Positions 1 through 7,430 of a stretch of DNA of 20,191 nucleotides are shown one piece after another. Below the pieces are notes generated by a model that did no database searches, was not told the DNA's origin, and worked only from the letters and a program-made list of their open reading frames with translations. This DNA is from CAYUNT01 sp964446285 (GTDB lineage Bacteria; Sumerlaeota; Sumerlaeia; SLMS01; CAYUNT01). The stretch is taken from NCBI GenBank assembly GCA_964446285.1, contig CAYUNT010000065.1, forward strand, positions 1-20,191. The letters are read 5' to 3'. Position 1 is the stretch's first letter. Each line of letters opens with the position of its first letter. Made by a program: the position numbers and the translations under genes.

Positions 1-1573
1 CACCTGAGACTTTTACCTCTCGAACGTCCAGGATAGGGGTTTGCGTCACGATCATCGAGAAGATATTGCGATATTGCGCGCGCATAGTTTCATTCGGGAA
101 GGCGGTGTATCCAATCGCGCGGTCCACGTCTTTGGTAATCAGGGCTGCGTAAAAAGCACGCGCCACTTCTTCGGCATTCATGGACGCCGTGTTCTGAACA
201 GGAAGATTCGGAATTGGGTCCGATTGGCGCAGGGGCAGGCCCAGGCCGCTCATGTTGTTAACATCCGACATATACCATTTGCCATTTTTCAGGACAAAAG
301 TCACATCGCATTTTGTCTGGCGATCGGGCTCGAGGAGAGTCAAGGTAACCTGGTTGCCCGCGGTTTTGGTGGCTGCGATTTTAGCCTTGGCCAGATAGTC
401 GAAGGGACCGACCTGGCCGTCGTTCAAGTCATCCTCGACCCGTTTGCGCAGTTTCTCGGGGCTATTGGTCGGTTCGGTTATATATTGGGCAAGAGAACGG
501 TAATCTTTATCGCGAATGCAGCGCTGGATTTCTCCAAACGCCTTGATTGCGCCTTGAGTATTCCAATTGACGGCGGCGGGAGAGGACGCCGAGGCGGTTG
601 CTGCTGCGGCGGCGGCTGGACCGCCTTGCGCATGGGGCTTCTGAGTCATATAATACGTGCCGCCCCCAATAACGATAACGGCGGACACGATGGCGATTGT
701 GGTCTTGGCGCTCATAAGAGCAGTTCCTCCGATGGAAAAGATGGATAGAATCCATTTGAAGAAGGATACCAAGGCCGTGAAGACGGAGGATAGGAAACCG
801 CCCGATGATGCGCCAGCGCCGGCGGCAGCGGCAGAAGCGCCAGCGGCGGCGGCGGCCCCTGCCAGTTGGACGGCTTGCGCAATGAGCGAGGCTTTTGCCG
901 CCGAGGAAAGCGCCATGGCGGCCCCGATAACGCAAACGGTTCGGGCCATCGCCTCGCGGCGCGGACGCAACGATTCGAGCGAGGTTTCGATGGCCGCCCC
1001 CGCCCCCAAAGTGGCGCGCAAACGCTGGAGGGCTTTGTCGTGCTTGCGCGAAATCGTGGAAAGATGCACGCCCTGGCGGCTGGCGATGTCGGTCAGGGTC
1101 AAATCGCCCAGGTAACGCAGCGAGACGATTTCACGCAATTCATCGGGCAGGCGGTCGATGGCCTCGCGAACCGTGCGCCGGTTGTCCTGGCGCTCGATGT
1201 GCGCGCGGGCGTCGGGCGCTTGTTCATCCGGCAGGGCAGACACATGTTCCTCCTCGATGGGCACAAGCGTAACGAGACGCGAGGCGCGCTGGTTGGAACG
1301 CAGCCATTGCAGGGCGAAATTGCGCGTCATGCGCCCGAGCCATGCCGGAAACCGCGCGGGATCGTGCAATTGGTCGAGAAACAAATACGCCCGCAGGAAG
1401 ATTTCCTGGGCCAGGTCTTCCGCCGCCTCGCGATGGCGAAGGAAGGAAAATGCCGTGGCATACACCTGGCCGTAGTGGCGCTCGATCAGGCGCTCGAACG
1501 CGCCCCGGTCGCCCGCCTTGGCCGCCGCAACCAGCGTCTCGATCTCGTTGAGGGAGGTTTGTTCCGTCTTCAT
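1..1573 (-). CDS. ECF-type sigma-70 factor fused to a transmembrane segment and an extracytoplasmic C-terminal domain (C-terminus beyond window)
   Basis: The frame opens with ATG at 1573 and stays open to the window edge (524 codons visible), so the protein is truncated here. Residues about 25-95 match sigma region 2 (HYGQVYATAFSFLRHREAAE, then DLAQEIFLRAY). Residues about 133-188 match region 4 (RLPDELREIVSLRYLGDLTL, then a helix-turn-helix, DIASRQGVHLSTISRKHDKA). An Ala/Gly-rich stretch follows (about 215-260), then a hydrophobic segment (about 259-281) and a clear transmembrane helix (about 291-308). Beyond it are an Ala/Ser/Pro linker and a domain (about 335-442) ending in a 'FVLKNGKWYM' strand typical of NTF2/DUF4878-like folds. 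A second unit of similar style starts near 465. The inferred role is a membrane-tethered transcription factor with an outside sensing domain. ECF sigmas with C-terminal extensions are known (for example ECF41 with a SnoaL-like domain), but the ligand here is unknown. The sigma assignment is sure; the single-polypeptide reading rests on the absence of any stop. Confidence 0.88.
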   Translation of the reverse strand, partial: MKTEQTSLNEIETLVAAAKAGDRGAFERLIERHYGQVYATAFSFLRHREAAEDLAQEIFLRAYLFLDQLHDPARFPAWLGRMTRNFALQWLRSNQRASRLVTLVPIEEEHVSALPDEQAPDARAHIERQDNRRTVREAIDRLPDELREIVSLRYLGDLTLTDIASRQGVHLSTISRKHDKALQRLRATLGAGAAIETSLESLRPRREAMARTVCVIGAAMALSSAAKASLIAQAVQLAGAAAAAGASAAAAGAGASSGGFLSSVFTALVSFFKWILSIFSIGGTALMSAKTTIAIVSAVIVIGGGTYYMTQKPHAQGGPAAAAAATASASSPAAVNWNTQGAIKAFGEIQRCIRDKDYRSLAQYITEPTNSPEKLRKRVEDDLNDGQVGPFDYLAKAKIAATKTAGNQVTLTLLEPDRQTKCDVTFVLKNGKWYMSDVNNMSGLGLPLRQSDPIPNLPVQNTASMNAEEVARAFYAALITKDVDRAIGYTAFPNETMRAQYRNIFSMIVTQTPILDVREVKVSG

Positions 1574-1961
1574 GGTCTCTTGGGTATCAACCTCTCTGGG
1601 GCGTCGGAAGCGGGGAAGTGAATCTGCGCCCCTCAATGGAGATAGATGCCGGAGGACGCGGCTCCTTGCGGATATTTTTCGCGGAAGCCGGATTTGGGGG
1701 TTCCGCGCAATCATAAGGAGAGCTGGCTATCTGGCGGGTCTATTGTTTTTTCACCGGGTCGGAGGGCCGGGCGGCCCAAATGCCGCAGATTTGTCGCAAA
1801 AGAAAACGCCCCTGAACATCTCCACATTCACTTCGGGGTTGACAGGAAGGGCCGCATCCGGGGACTTAGCCGCGGACACAATCGGACTGTTCGATTGTGC
1901 CGGGGGCGTCGCATCCTTAGTATTACGCCCCGAATCACGGGCAGGAACTGCTCAAAGTGCA

Positions 1962-1997
1962 GGAAAAATCTTGGGCGAGACGCCCAAGCCACCGGAA
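1962..1997. repeat. Intergenic hairpin repeat, copy 1
   Basis: A GGAAAAATC-TTGGGCGAGACGCCC-AAGCCACC-GGAA module. Its core is a perfect hairpin, CTTGGGCG (1970-1977), loop AGA, CGCCCAAG (1981-1988). It is followed at once by a second perfect hairpin, CACGGGCA (1999-2006), loop GGA, TGCCCGTG (2010-2017). A near-identical module lies at 2126-2160, which marks it as a dispersed REP-like element rather than a single terminator. Confidence 0.75.
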
Positions 1998-2125
1998 TCA
2001 CGGGCAGGATGCCCGTGCTCCTTATTTTCGAGATGTTGATGATGGAAGGCGCGTTCTTGCGCCGAATGCAGGTTCGCCTGCAAGTATCCTGCTTTTAGGG
2101 GCTTAGCGCCTATCCGAAACCCCGA

Positions 2126-2160
2126 GGAAAATCTTGGGCGAGACGCCTAAGCCACCAGAA
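2126..2160. repeat. Intergenic hairpin repeat, copy 2
   Basis: Second copy of the module at 1962-1997, with only a few differences: one A fewer after GGAA, C to T in the 3' stem arm (CGCCTAAG, which keeps G-U pairing) and G to A before the final GAA. The stem-preserving change argues that the RNA or DNA fold is what is conserved. Confidence 0.75.
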
Positions 2161-2243
2161 ATTCCGGGTGGAACCTCAAGGGCGTTTGAGGTTATCGGGT
2201 AGGTTCACGGCCGCTTCTATTCCCACTATTTCGAGGGCCAATC

Positions 2244-4493
2244 ATGACCGAATCTCCGAAAAACTCCCCGGCGCGCGAGACGCTCCGCACTCTTCCCGGC
2301 GACGATGTCCGCCAAATCCAATGGCGTTTCGCCGATCGCTATGACCTCCAGATGCTCGTGCAATCGGTTCGCGCCGTGGCGCGCGGGCCGGTGGCGAGGC
2401 TCGTGGCGGGCGGGGCGCGCAACACCCATGACTGGACCGCCGAGAAGGCCGCCCTCCTGCCTGTTTTCGATGAGGCGGGCATTACGTCCGCCTTCATGGA
2501 CCCGGAGGAAGGCGGATATATCGAAGGGCCGAAAAACCTCGTGCTGGCCCTGATCGCGTTCGAGTTGTCGTGGGTCGATGCCGGCTCGGCCACGGGCAGC
2601 CTCGCGGGCAATCTGGCGCTGTCGCCCATTCACGAACGCGGCACCCCGGAACAAAAACTCCACTACATGAGCCTCGCCGTTCCGCCGAAGCCCGGTGAGA
2701 ACCGCAAACCCTGGCGCGGGGCGTTTGGACTGACGGAACCGCTCCCCTACGTGGGCGTGGACACTGGCATGATGAGCGGGCGGGTGCGCGTCGCCGAATG
2801 GGAAGAGGGCAAGGAACCGATCCTGCAGGTTGATAAGCGCGGGCGGTTCATCACGAATATGGCATTTGCGGATTTTGTGTGCGCCGCTGTCGAGACGGAA
2901 GACCCGCGCATTAAATCAAGCTGCATGATCATCCTCGAAAAAACCGATCCGGGCCTTTTTGACCGCGGCGCCGCGACGAAAAAACTCGTCCATCAGCTGT
3001 CTTCGACGCACGACCCCGTGTTCAGCATGAAGGTCCCGGCGAGCCGCATCATCGGCGGATACGAAATCAAAGACGGCGTGATCGTCCCGACCTACAACCA
3101 CAGCGAGATCATCGAGGCGGTGTTCCGGCGCACGCGTGTGACGGTGGGGATCATGACCGCCGCGAAACTCCTTTCGGCCGTCGAGCCGGTGATTCGTTAT
3201 CAGCGCAATCGTTTCCGGGGCGGGAGCGCGGGGCAGCCCGGCACGCCGCGCTATGAACTCGGCCTTCAGCAAAAAGAAGATGCGCTGCACCGCCTGGTGG
3301 ACATCTGGGCGACGGGCGAAGCAGCGGCGTCGCTTGGCTTCGAAACGGCGCGCCTCTTTGACCGCCTCGACCCGGTGGAAAAGCAAAAAGACGCCGTCGT
3401 GAAGGAAAAGGGCATCGGACCGGGCCGCGCGCAACTCAAGTTCCTGCGCAAGGTCGAGGAAGACGCGCTCGAATTGCTGGCGATGCAGTCGCGCCCGGCG
3501 GCGGAACGCGATGCGGCGCGCTACGAGGCGCTCAAGGCGGACCCGGTGGTCGAGTATCTGATCCTCGACAGCGCGGCGAATGTGTTGTGTCCGGCGACGA
3601 AACTTTGGAACACCGGCCACGGGGCGAACATGATGCGCGAAGCCGTCAGCCTGATGGGCGGCTACGGCATCACGGAGGACTGCCCCGGATTCCTTGGGCA
3701 GAAATGGATGGATTCGCAACTCGAAGCGACCTACGAAGGCCCCGAGGCAGTGCAGCGCCGCCAGCTCTCGATTACGATGACAAACCGCGTGTTCTTGGCG
3801 CAGTGGCGCGGATGGATTCGCGAGATGCGTCAAATCGCGTCGCTTTGCCCGGGAACAGGCGCCTGCACGCTCGCCTCGGCAATGGAATTGTGGTTGTGGA
3901 CGCTCGAACACCTGGAGAAGGCCAAAGACGCCAATGGCGCGCCGCTGTTCCAGAGCAACCGCCAAGGCGTGACGTTCCCGCTGGGTGACGCGCTGTGCTG
4001 GCTGCTCGCCTCGCGCTGCCAGATTCTCGACGTGCTCGAACTGGAGGCCAAAGGCCCGGAAAACCCAGTCGTGGCCGAGGGATTGGCGGGATTGTCCGCG
4101 TTCCTGACCGACCTGTGCCATGTCCAGGCGGCGTCCGCGGCGGGCGAGTGTGCGCGCGTGTGCGCCGAACTCCTCTATGGCTACAACCGCCATCCGGCCT
4201 GGGACGACGCGGCGTGCGCGTGTTGCTACGACCGCGGCGAACTCGATGCGCTCGAAGGCATTGCGCCTGGGATTTCCGCCGCAGCGGCGGGAGCCTCAAA
4301 GGATGTGGCGGAAACCGGAGAAACGCGCCCAGTCAAGGCCGGACCGTGCGTGCGGTTCGAGGGCATGGAAGGATTTGTGCGCCTGCGGGCGAAACTCGAT
4401 GGCTGCCTCACGGGATGCCGCTTGGCCAAAGACCGCGCCGCCGCCGCGCTCACGCAAGTGATGATCCCCGAAGCCCTTGATTATCCGATGTGA
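2244..4493 (+). CDS. Large acyl-CoA dehydrogenase family protein
   Basis: A 749-residue flavoprotein of the acyl-CoA dehydrogenase superfamily, which oxidises an acyl-CoA thioester to the 2,3-enoyl-CoA with FAD. The mid-domain motif GAFGLTEP is at about 159-166. The C-terminal helical domain carries LMGGYGITEDCPGFLGQKW (about 470-488) followed by ATYEGPEAVQRR; Glu498 in TYEG aligns with the catalytic base of medium-chain type enzymes (YEGT). About 240 residues follow this motif, so the protein is much longer than the usual ~380-residue enzyme and nearer the very-long-chain/extended class. The extension is mostly helical and Cys/Ala-rich near 670-690 (ACACCYD). The start is ATG 2244, with GAGGG about 8 bases upstream. 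The substrate cannot be told from the sequence. An ETF-QO-like gene 1 kb downstream on the same strand fits as its electron acceptor chain. Confidence 0.9.
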   Translation: MTESPKNSPARETLRTLPGDDVRQIQWRFADRYDLQMLVQSVRAVARGPVARLVAGGARNTHDWTAEKAALLPVFDEAGITSAFMDPEEGGYIEGPKNLVLALIAFELSWVDAGSATGSLAGNLALSPIHERGTPEQKLHYMSLAVPPKPGENRKPWRGAFGLTEPLPYVGVDTGMMSGRVRVAEWEEGKEPILQVDKRGRFITNMAFADFVCAAVETEDPRIKSSCMIILEKTDPGLFDRGAATKKLVHQLSSTHDPVFSMKVPASRIIGGYEIKDGVIVPTYNHSEIIEAVFRRTRVTVGIMTAAKLLSAVEPVIRYQRNRFRGGSAGQPGTPRYELGLQQKEDALHRLVDIWATGEAAASLGFETARLFDRLDPVEKQKDAVVKEKGIGPGRAQLKFLRKVEEDALELLAMQSRPAAERDAARYEALKADPVVEYLILDSAANVLCPATKLWNTGHGANMMREAVSLMGGYGITEDCPGFLGQKWMDSQLEATYEGPEAVQRRQLSITMTNRVFLAQWRGWIREMRQIASLCPGTGACTLASAMELWLWTLEHLEKAKDANGAPLFQSNRQGVTFPLGDALCWLLASRCQILDVLELEAKGPENPVVAEGLAGLSAFLTDLCHVQAASAAGECARVCAELLYGYNRHPAWDDAACACCYDRGELDALEGIAPGISAAAAGASKDVAETGETRPVKAGPCVRFEGMEGFVRLRAKLDGCLTGCRLAKDRAAAALTQVMIPEALDYPM

Positions 4494-4669
4494 TTGCGGC
4501 AAGGTTGCATCCGAGTGGACCGGCTGGCGACCTCCGGCAAAAGCGAGATTTGCAGCCAGTGGTCCTGAACAAGTCCGCGGTTGCGCGGATGAGAGATTCC
4601 GCCGCCACGAACATGTCATACAGGCCGGCGTCCCTGGAGATTGCCAAGGCCATGTTCTGAGAATGTCCT
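4494..4669. other. Short gap, nothing recognised
   Basis: 176 bases between the acyl-CoA dehydrogenase and the nucleotidyltransferase. Short open frames cross it on both strands but resemble nothing I know. No clear terminator was seen, so read-through from the dehydrogenase is possible. Confidence 0.4.
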
Positions 4670-5023
4670 ATGTCAGCGCATCCTCTGCCTATGCCCGGGG
4701 AAAAACCTGTAATTCCTTCGATTGCGAAGGACTATGCGCGGCAGGCGCGCCGGGCCTTTCGCGATCGATGCCAGGATGTTCTTCTCTATGGCTCCTATGC
4801 GCGCGGAGAGGCCACAGCCGATTCGGATGTGGATATATTGGTTGTTCTGAAACGCACGGAATCGCCAGGATTAGATTGGGATCAATGCATAGACATTGCC
4901 GCTGAGATCGGCTCGCGCACGGGGGAACTGATTTCCGTTTCACTCTGTTCCAGCGAGGACTATGCCCACCGCGAGCATCCGCTACTTATGAACATCCGCC
5001 GCGAAGGAGTCCGGATCAGATGA
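4670..5023 (+). CDS. MNT-type nucleotidyltransferase (putative antitoxin of HEPN/MNT pair)
   Basis: A 117-residue minimal nucleotidyltransferase. The signature GSYARGEATADSDVDILVV (about 41-59) gives the GS-x10-DxD motif with Asp53 and Asp55 as metal ligands, so the active site looks intact. In HEPN/MNT toxin-antitoxin systems such as HepT/MntA, the MNT protein adds nucleotides to the HEPN partner and neutralises it. That role is inferred here from family and context. The stop codon overlaps the HEPN start by four bases (ATGA), which indicates translational coupling. Start ATG 4670 has only a weak GAG upstream; ATG 4691 is an alternative that keeps the whole domain. Order is MNT first and HEPN second. 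Confidence 0.87.
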   Translation: MSAHPLPMPGEKPVIPSIAKDYARQARRAFRDRCQDVLLYGSYARGEATADSDVDILVVLKRTESPGLDWDQCIDIAAEIGSRTGELISVSLCSSEDYAHREHPLLMNIRREGVRIR

Positions 5024-5412
5024 AACCCGACGCCCTGTCTCTTTTGCACAAGGCCGGGGAAAGCCTCCTGGTGGCGAAGAAGCTTTTCGAGGATGGACAC
5101 TGCGATTTTGCCGCCGGGCGCGCCTACTACGCGATGTTCTATGCGGCAGAAGCCGCTTTGCTGGAAAGAGGACTGTCTTTTTCCTCCCATCGTGCGCTTC
5201 ATTCCGGCTTTTTCCACGAACTGATTGATCCCGGAATCTTGGATCGCTCTTACCACCAATCGCTTGTCCGTGGATTTGCACTGCGCCAGGCAGGGGACTA
5301 TGGCGGACTCAATACAATTGAACCATCTCAATGCAAGGATTTGATCGAAAAAGCAGAAGCATTCCTGACCGCCATTCGCAGGCTTGCAGATTTTCGCAAC
5401 TGTTCGTCGTAA
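5020..5412 (+). CDS. HEPN domain protein (putative toxin partner of the MNT gene)
   Basis: A 130-residue, mainly helical protein. AAGRAYYAMFYAAEAALLE (about 31-49), the SSHRALHSGF segment (about 55-64) and RQAGDY (about 89-94) are typical of the PF05168-type HEPN family. The canonical RNase motif R-x4-6-H, usually near the C-terminus of active HEPN toxins, is not found there. The only spacing match (Arg50 to His57) sits in the middle helix turn and may be chance, so RNase activity is doubtful. A good ribosome site (AAGGAG, about 10 bases before ATG 5020) lies inside the end of the MNT gene. Together they form a coupled pair, either a toxin-antitoxin module or a nucleotidyltransferase plus substrate-binding helper. 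Confidence 0.87.
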   Translation: MKPDALSLLHKAGESLLVAKKLFEDGHCDFAAGRAYYAMFYAAEAALLERGLSFSSHRALHSGFFHELIDPGILDRSYHQSLVRGFALRQAGDYGGLNTIEPSQCKDLIEKAEAFLTAIRRLADFRNCSS

Positions 5413-5452
5413 GGAAAGAAAGAGCCAAAAGAAACATGATGGGATATCGCAG

Positions 5453-7414
5453 ATGAGCCAAATTGTTGATAGCCTTTCTCCCACCAATGCCCCGGGAGCG
5501 GATCCTGCCCCGGGAATCGAGCGGCAGTCGATGCAGGTGGATATTGCCTGCGTTGGATTCGGGCCGGCGATGGGCGGATTCCTCACGACGCTGGCGCGCG
5601 GGATGGTCAAGGAAGACGGCACACCCGCCGTCGAAAGCCGCGCGATGCCGGGAATGCCGCCGCAGGTGCTTTGTTACGAACGCGCGGATGACATTGGATT
5701 CGGCGTCTCGGGCGTCATTACGCGCGCGCGCGCCATCCGCGCCACGTTCCCCGATTTCGACCCGGCGCAAATCCCAATGGCCGCGCCTGTAAAAGGCGAG
5801 AAACTCGTCTATTTGCTCGATCCGCATGGGGCCAGCCGGCGCCCCGCGCTCCTGCGGTTCAAAGACGCGGTGATTCGCGCTTTCCGCTGGATGCTCCCGG
5901 TGCGCCACGATGCATTCGAGATGCCTTATATCCCGCCGTTCCTGCATAAGGGCGACGGATTCGTTCTTTCCATCGGGCAATTCAACCAGTGGGTGGGCCA
6001 GCAGGTGATGGGTGGGGGCCTGGTGCAAATCTGGCCGGGAACGCCAGTGGATTCCGCTCTGATCGAAGATGGGGAGAACGGGAAGGCCGGGAAGAACGGA
6101 ACGGACGGAAGGGACGGAAGGAAACGCGGCGGGCGCGTGGCGGGGGTGCGCCTGATCGACCAGGGCACGGACCGCGACGGGCACCCGGACGCCAACTTCA
6201 TGCCGGGCATGGACGTGCGCGCGGAACTCACCGTGGTGGGCGATGGCCCCGTCGGCCCGGTCGGACAGCAAATCGACGAGCATTTCGGCCTGCCCGCGGA
6301 TCATCACCGGCGCGAATGGGCCGTCGGCATGAAGCTCGTCGTCGATCTGCCCGAGGGGTGCGACCTCGAACCCGGCACTGCGATCCACACCTTCGGCTAC
6401 CCGGAGCCGGAGATATTCGGATTTATGTATGTGTATCCGGGGCGCGCGGCGTCGCTGGGGATTTTCGTGCCGTCGTGGTTCGACCACCCGGCGCGAACGG
6501 CGTATCGCTACTTGCAGCACTGGATGATGCATCCGTATTTGTGGCGCTGGCTAAAGGGCGGAAAGATGCGGTCGTTTGGGGCGAAATCGCTGTTCGAATC
6601 AGGGCAGGAAGGCGAACCGCATCTCGTGGGCAACGGCTACGCGCGCATCGGCGAAGGGTCGGGTTCGACGAACGTCCTCACCGGCTCGGGCGTCGATGAG
6701 GCCTGGGCGACGGGCGTGCAACTGGCCGAAGGCGTGCTCGAACTCCTGCGCGAAGGCAAGCCATTCACCAAAGAAAACCTTGACCGTGCCTACGTTTCGC
6801 GGCGGCGCGCCAGCTGGGTCGAGGCGGAAGGGCGTGTGGCCCGCCATTCGCGCGACGGGTTCACGCGCGGATTCATTCCCGGAATGCTCGGCATGGCGCT
6901 GGCGGGATTCACGGGCGGGCGATTGCACGTCGGCGGCAAATCGCGCCCGCCGCACGCGCGGATTCCGTCGCTCGAAGAGTATTACAAAAACCGCATTCCC
7001 AAGGCGGAGATTGACGAGATCGTCAAGCGGTGCGGCGCGGAAGGCAAAAACATCCACGACGCGCTGATGGACCGCGCCGGATGGCCGGCGATCCCGCTCG
7101 ATGGAGAGCTGCTCGTGTCGCATCAGGATGCGCTGCTGCTGGGCGGAAAAGTGCAGGCCGCCGCCGGATATCGCGATCATGTGCAGTTTGTGGGACGGCG
7201 GCTATGCGCCAAATGCCGCTCGATGGTTTGCGTCGAGATGTGCTCGGGCCAGGCGATTACACGCTCGGCGGATGGGCCGAAGTTCGACCGCGAAAAGTGC
7301 GTTCATTGCGGCGCGTGTATATGGAACTGCGCCCAAGCGTGCGAGAGCGATCCCGAACGCGGCAACATCCGCTTTGTCGCCGGCTCGGGCGGCCTCCACT
7401 CGGCGGAGAATTAA
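5453..7414 (+). CDS. ETF:quinone oxidoreductase-like FAD flavoprotein with C-terminal iron-sulfur domain
   Basis: About 653 residues. An N-terminal dinucleotide-binding fold, VGFGPAMGG (about 34-42), binds FAD. The central part follows the ETF-QO/FixC pattern: YLQHWMMHPYLWRWLKGGK, then FGAKSLFESG and a final FAD loop with GSTNVLTGSGVDEAWATG. The C-terminus carries two cysteine sets, C-x2-C-x4-C-x3-C (585-597) and C-x2-C-x2-C-x3-C (616-626), plus Cys630, where classical ETF-QO has one [4Fe-4S] cluster. Likely role: moving electrons from acyl-CoA oxidation to quinone or another carrier. ATG 5453 is preferred, with GGGA 8 bases upstream; the frame extends to 5384 but that would overlap the HEPN gene. 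A Gly/Lys/Arg/Asp-rich insertion sits at about 207-224. No etfA/etfB genes are in the window. Confidence 0.85.
   Translation: MSQIVDSLSPTNAPGADPAPGIERQSMQVDIACVGFGPAMGGFLTTLARGMVKEDGTPAVESRAMPGMPPQVLCYERADDIGFGVSGVITRARAIRATFPDFDPAQIPMAAPVKGEKLVYLLDPHGASRRPALLRFKDAVIRAFRWMLPVRHDAFEMPYIPPFLHKGDGFVLSIGQFNQWVGQQVMGGGLVQIWPGTPVDSALIEDGENGKAGKNGTDGRDGRKRGGRVAGVRLIDQGTDRDGHPDANFMPGMDVRAELTVVGDGPVGPVGQQIDEHFGLPADHHRREWAVGMKLVVDLPEGCDLEPGTAIHTFGYPEPEIFGFMYVYPGRAASLGIFVPSWFDHPARTAYRYLQHWMMHPYLWRWLKGGKMRSFGAKSLFESGQEGEPHLVGNGYARIGEGSGSTNVLTGSGVDEAWATGVQLAEGVLELLREGKPFTKENLDRAYVSRRRASWVEAEGRVARHSRDGFTRGFIPGMLGMALAGFTGGRLHVGGKSRPPHARIPSLEEYYKNRIPKAEIDEIVKRCGAEGKNIHDALMDRAGWPAIPLDGELLVSHQDALLLGGKVQAAAGYRDHVQFVGRRLCAKCRSMVCVEMCSGQAITRSADGPKFDREKCVHCGACIWNCAQACESDPERGNIRFVAGSGGLHSAEN
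6069..6135. repeat. Purine-rich microrepeat inside the ETF-QO-like gene
   Basis: Degenerate GGAACGGACGGAAGGGACGG-type repeats, coding for a collagen-like NGKAGKNGTDGRDGRKRG loop. The loop falls between two beta strands that are normally joined by a short turn (SALIEDG and RVAGVRL), so it looks like an expansion tolerated in frame. Confidence 0.7.
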
Positions 7415-7430
7415 ACAACCTGGAAAAGGC

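Larger units (their letters stand above)
1877..2193. repeat. Cluster of inverted repeats
   Basis: Besides the two repeat copies the block holds: CACAATCG/CGATTGTG (1877-1884 with 1892-1899), GGCGC/GCGCC (2048-2052 with 2059-2063), TGCAGG-TTCG-CCTGCA (2067-2082), and AACCTCAA/TTGAGGTT (2172-2179 with 2186-2193). Each is a perfect stem with a 3- to 7-base loop. Function is unknown; candidates are REP-like elements, transcription attenuation or mRNA stabilisation in the leader of the acyl-CoA dehydrogenase gene. Confidence 0.65.
1574..2243. other. Divergent intergenic region rich in short hairpins
   Basis: This 670-base gap separates the divergent sigma and acyl-CoA dehydrogenase genes, so both promoters should lie here, although I see no convincing -35/-10 pair. 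Two plus-strand open frames cross it (1518-2039 and 1646-2098), but they read through palindromic DNA, have no recognisable domains and one overlaps the sigma gene, so I treat them as non-coding. The right half (1877-2193) is a run of hairpins listed separately. Confidence 0.7.

Noticed and set aside
1839..1866. TTGACA at 1839-1844 as a promoter -35 box
   Set aside because: No acceptable -10 hexamer follows at 16-18 bases; the match alone is expected by chance.
1518..2098. Two overlapping plus-strand open frames (1518-2039, 1646-2098) as hypothetical genes
   Set aside because: They translate through the hairpin repeats (giving ITGRMPVL-type peptides), show no domain and one overlaps the sigma gene; best seen as non-coding repeat DNA.
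2916..4193. 425-codon minus-strand open frame inside the acyl-CoA dehydrogenase
   Set aside because: His/Arg-rich shadow frame produced by GC-rich codons; the plus-strand product matches a known family from end to end.
5309..6532. 407-codon minus-strand open frame across the HEPN and ETF-QO-like genes
   Set aside because: Overlaps two supported genes and has His/Arg-rich shadow composition without domains.
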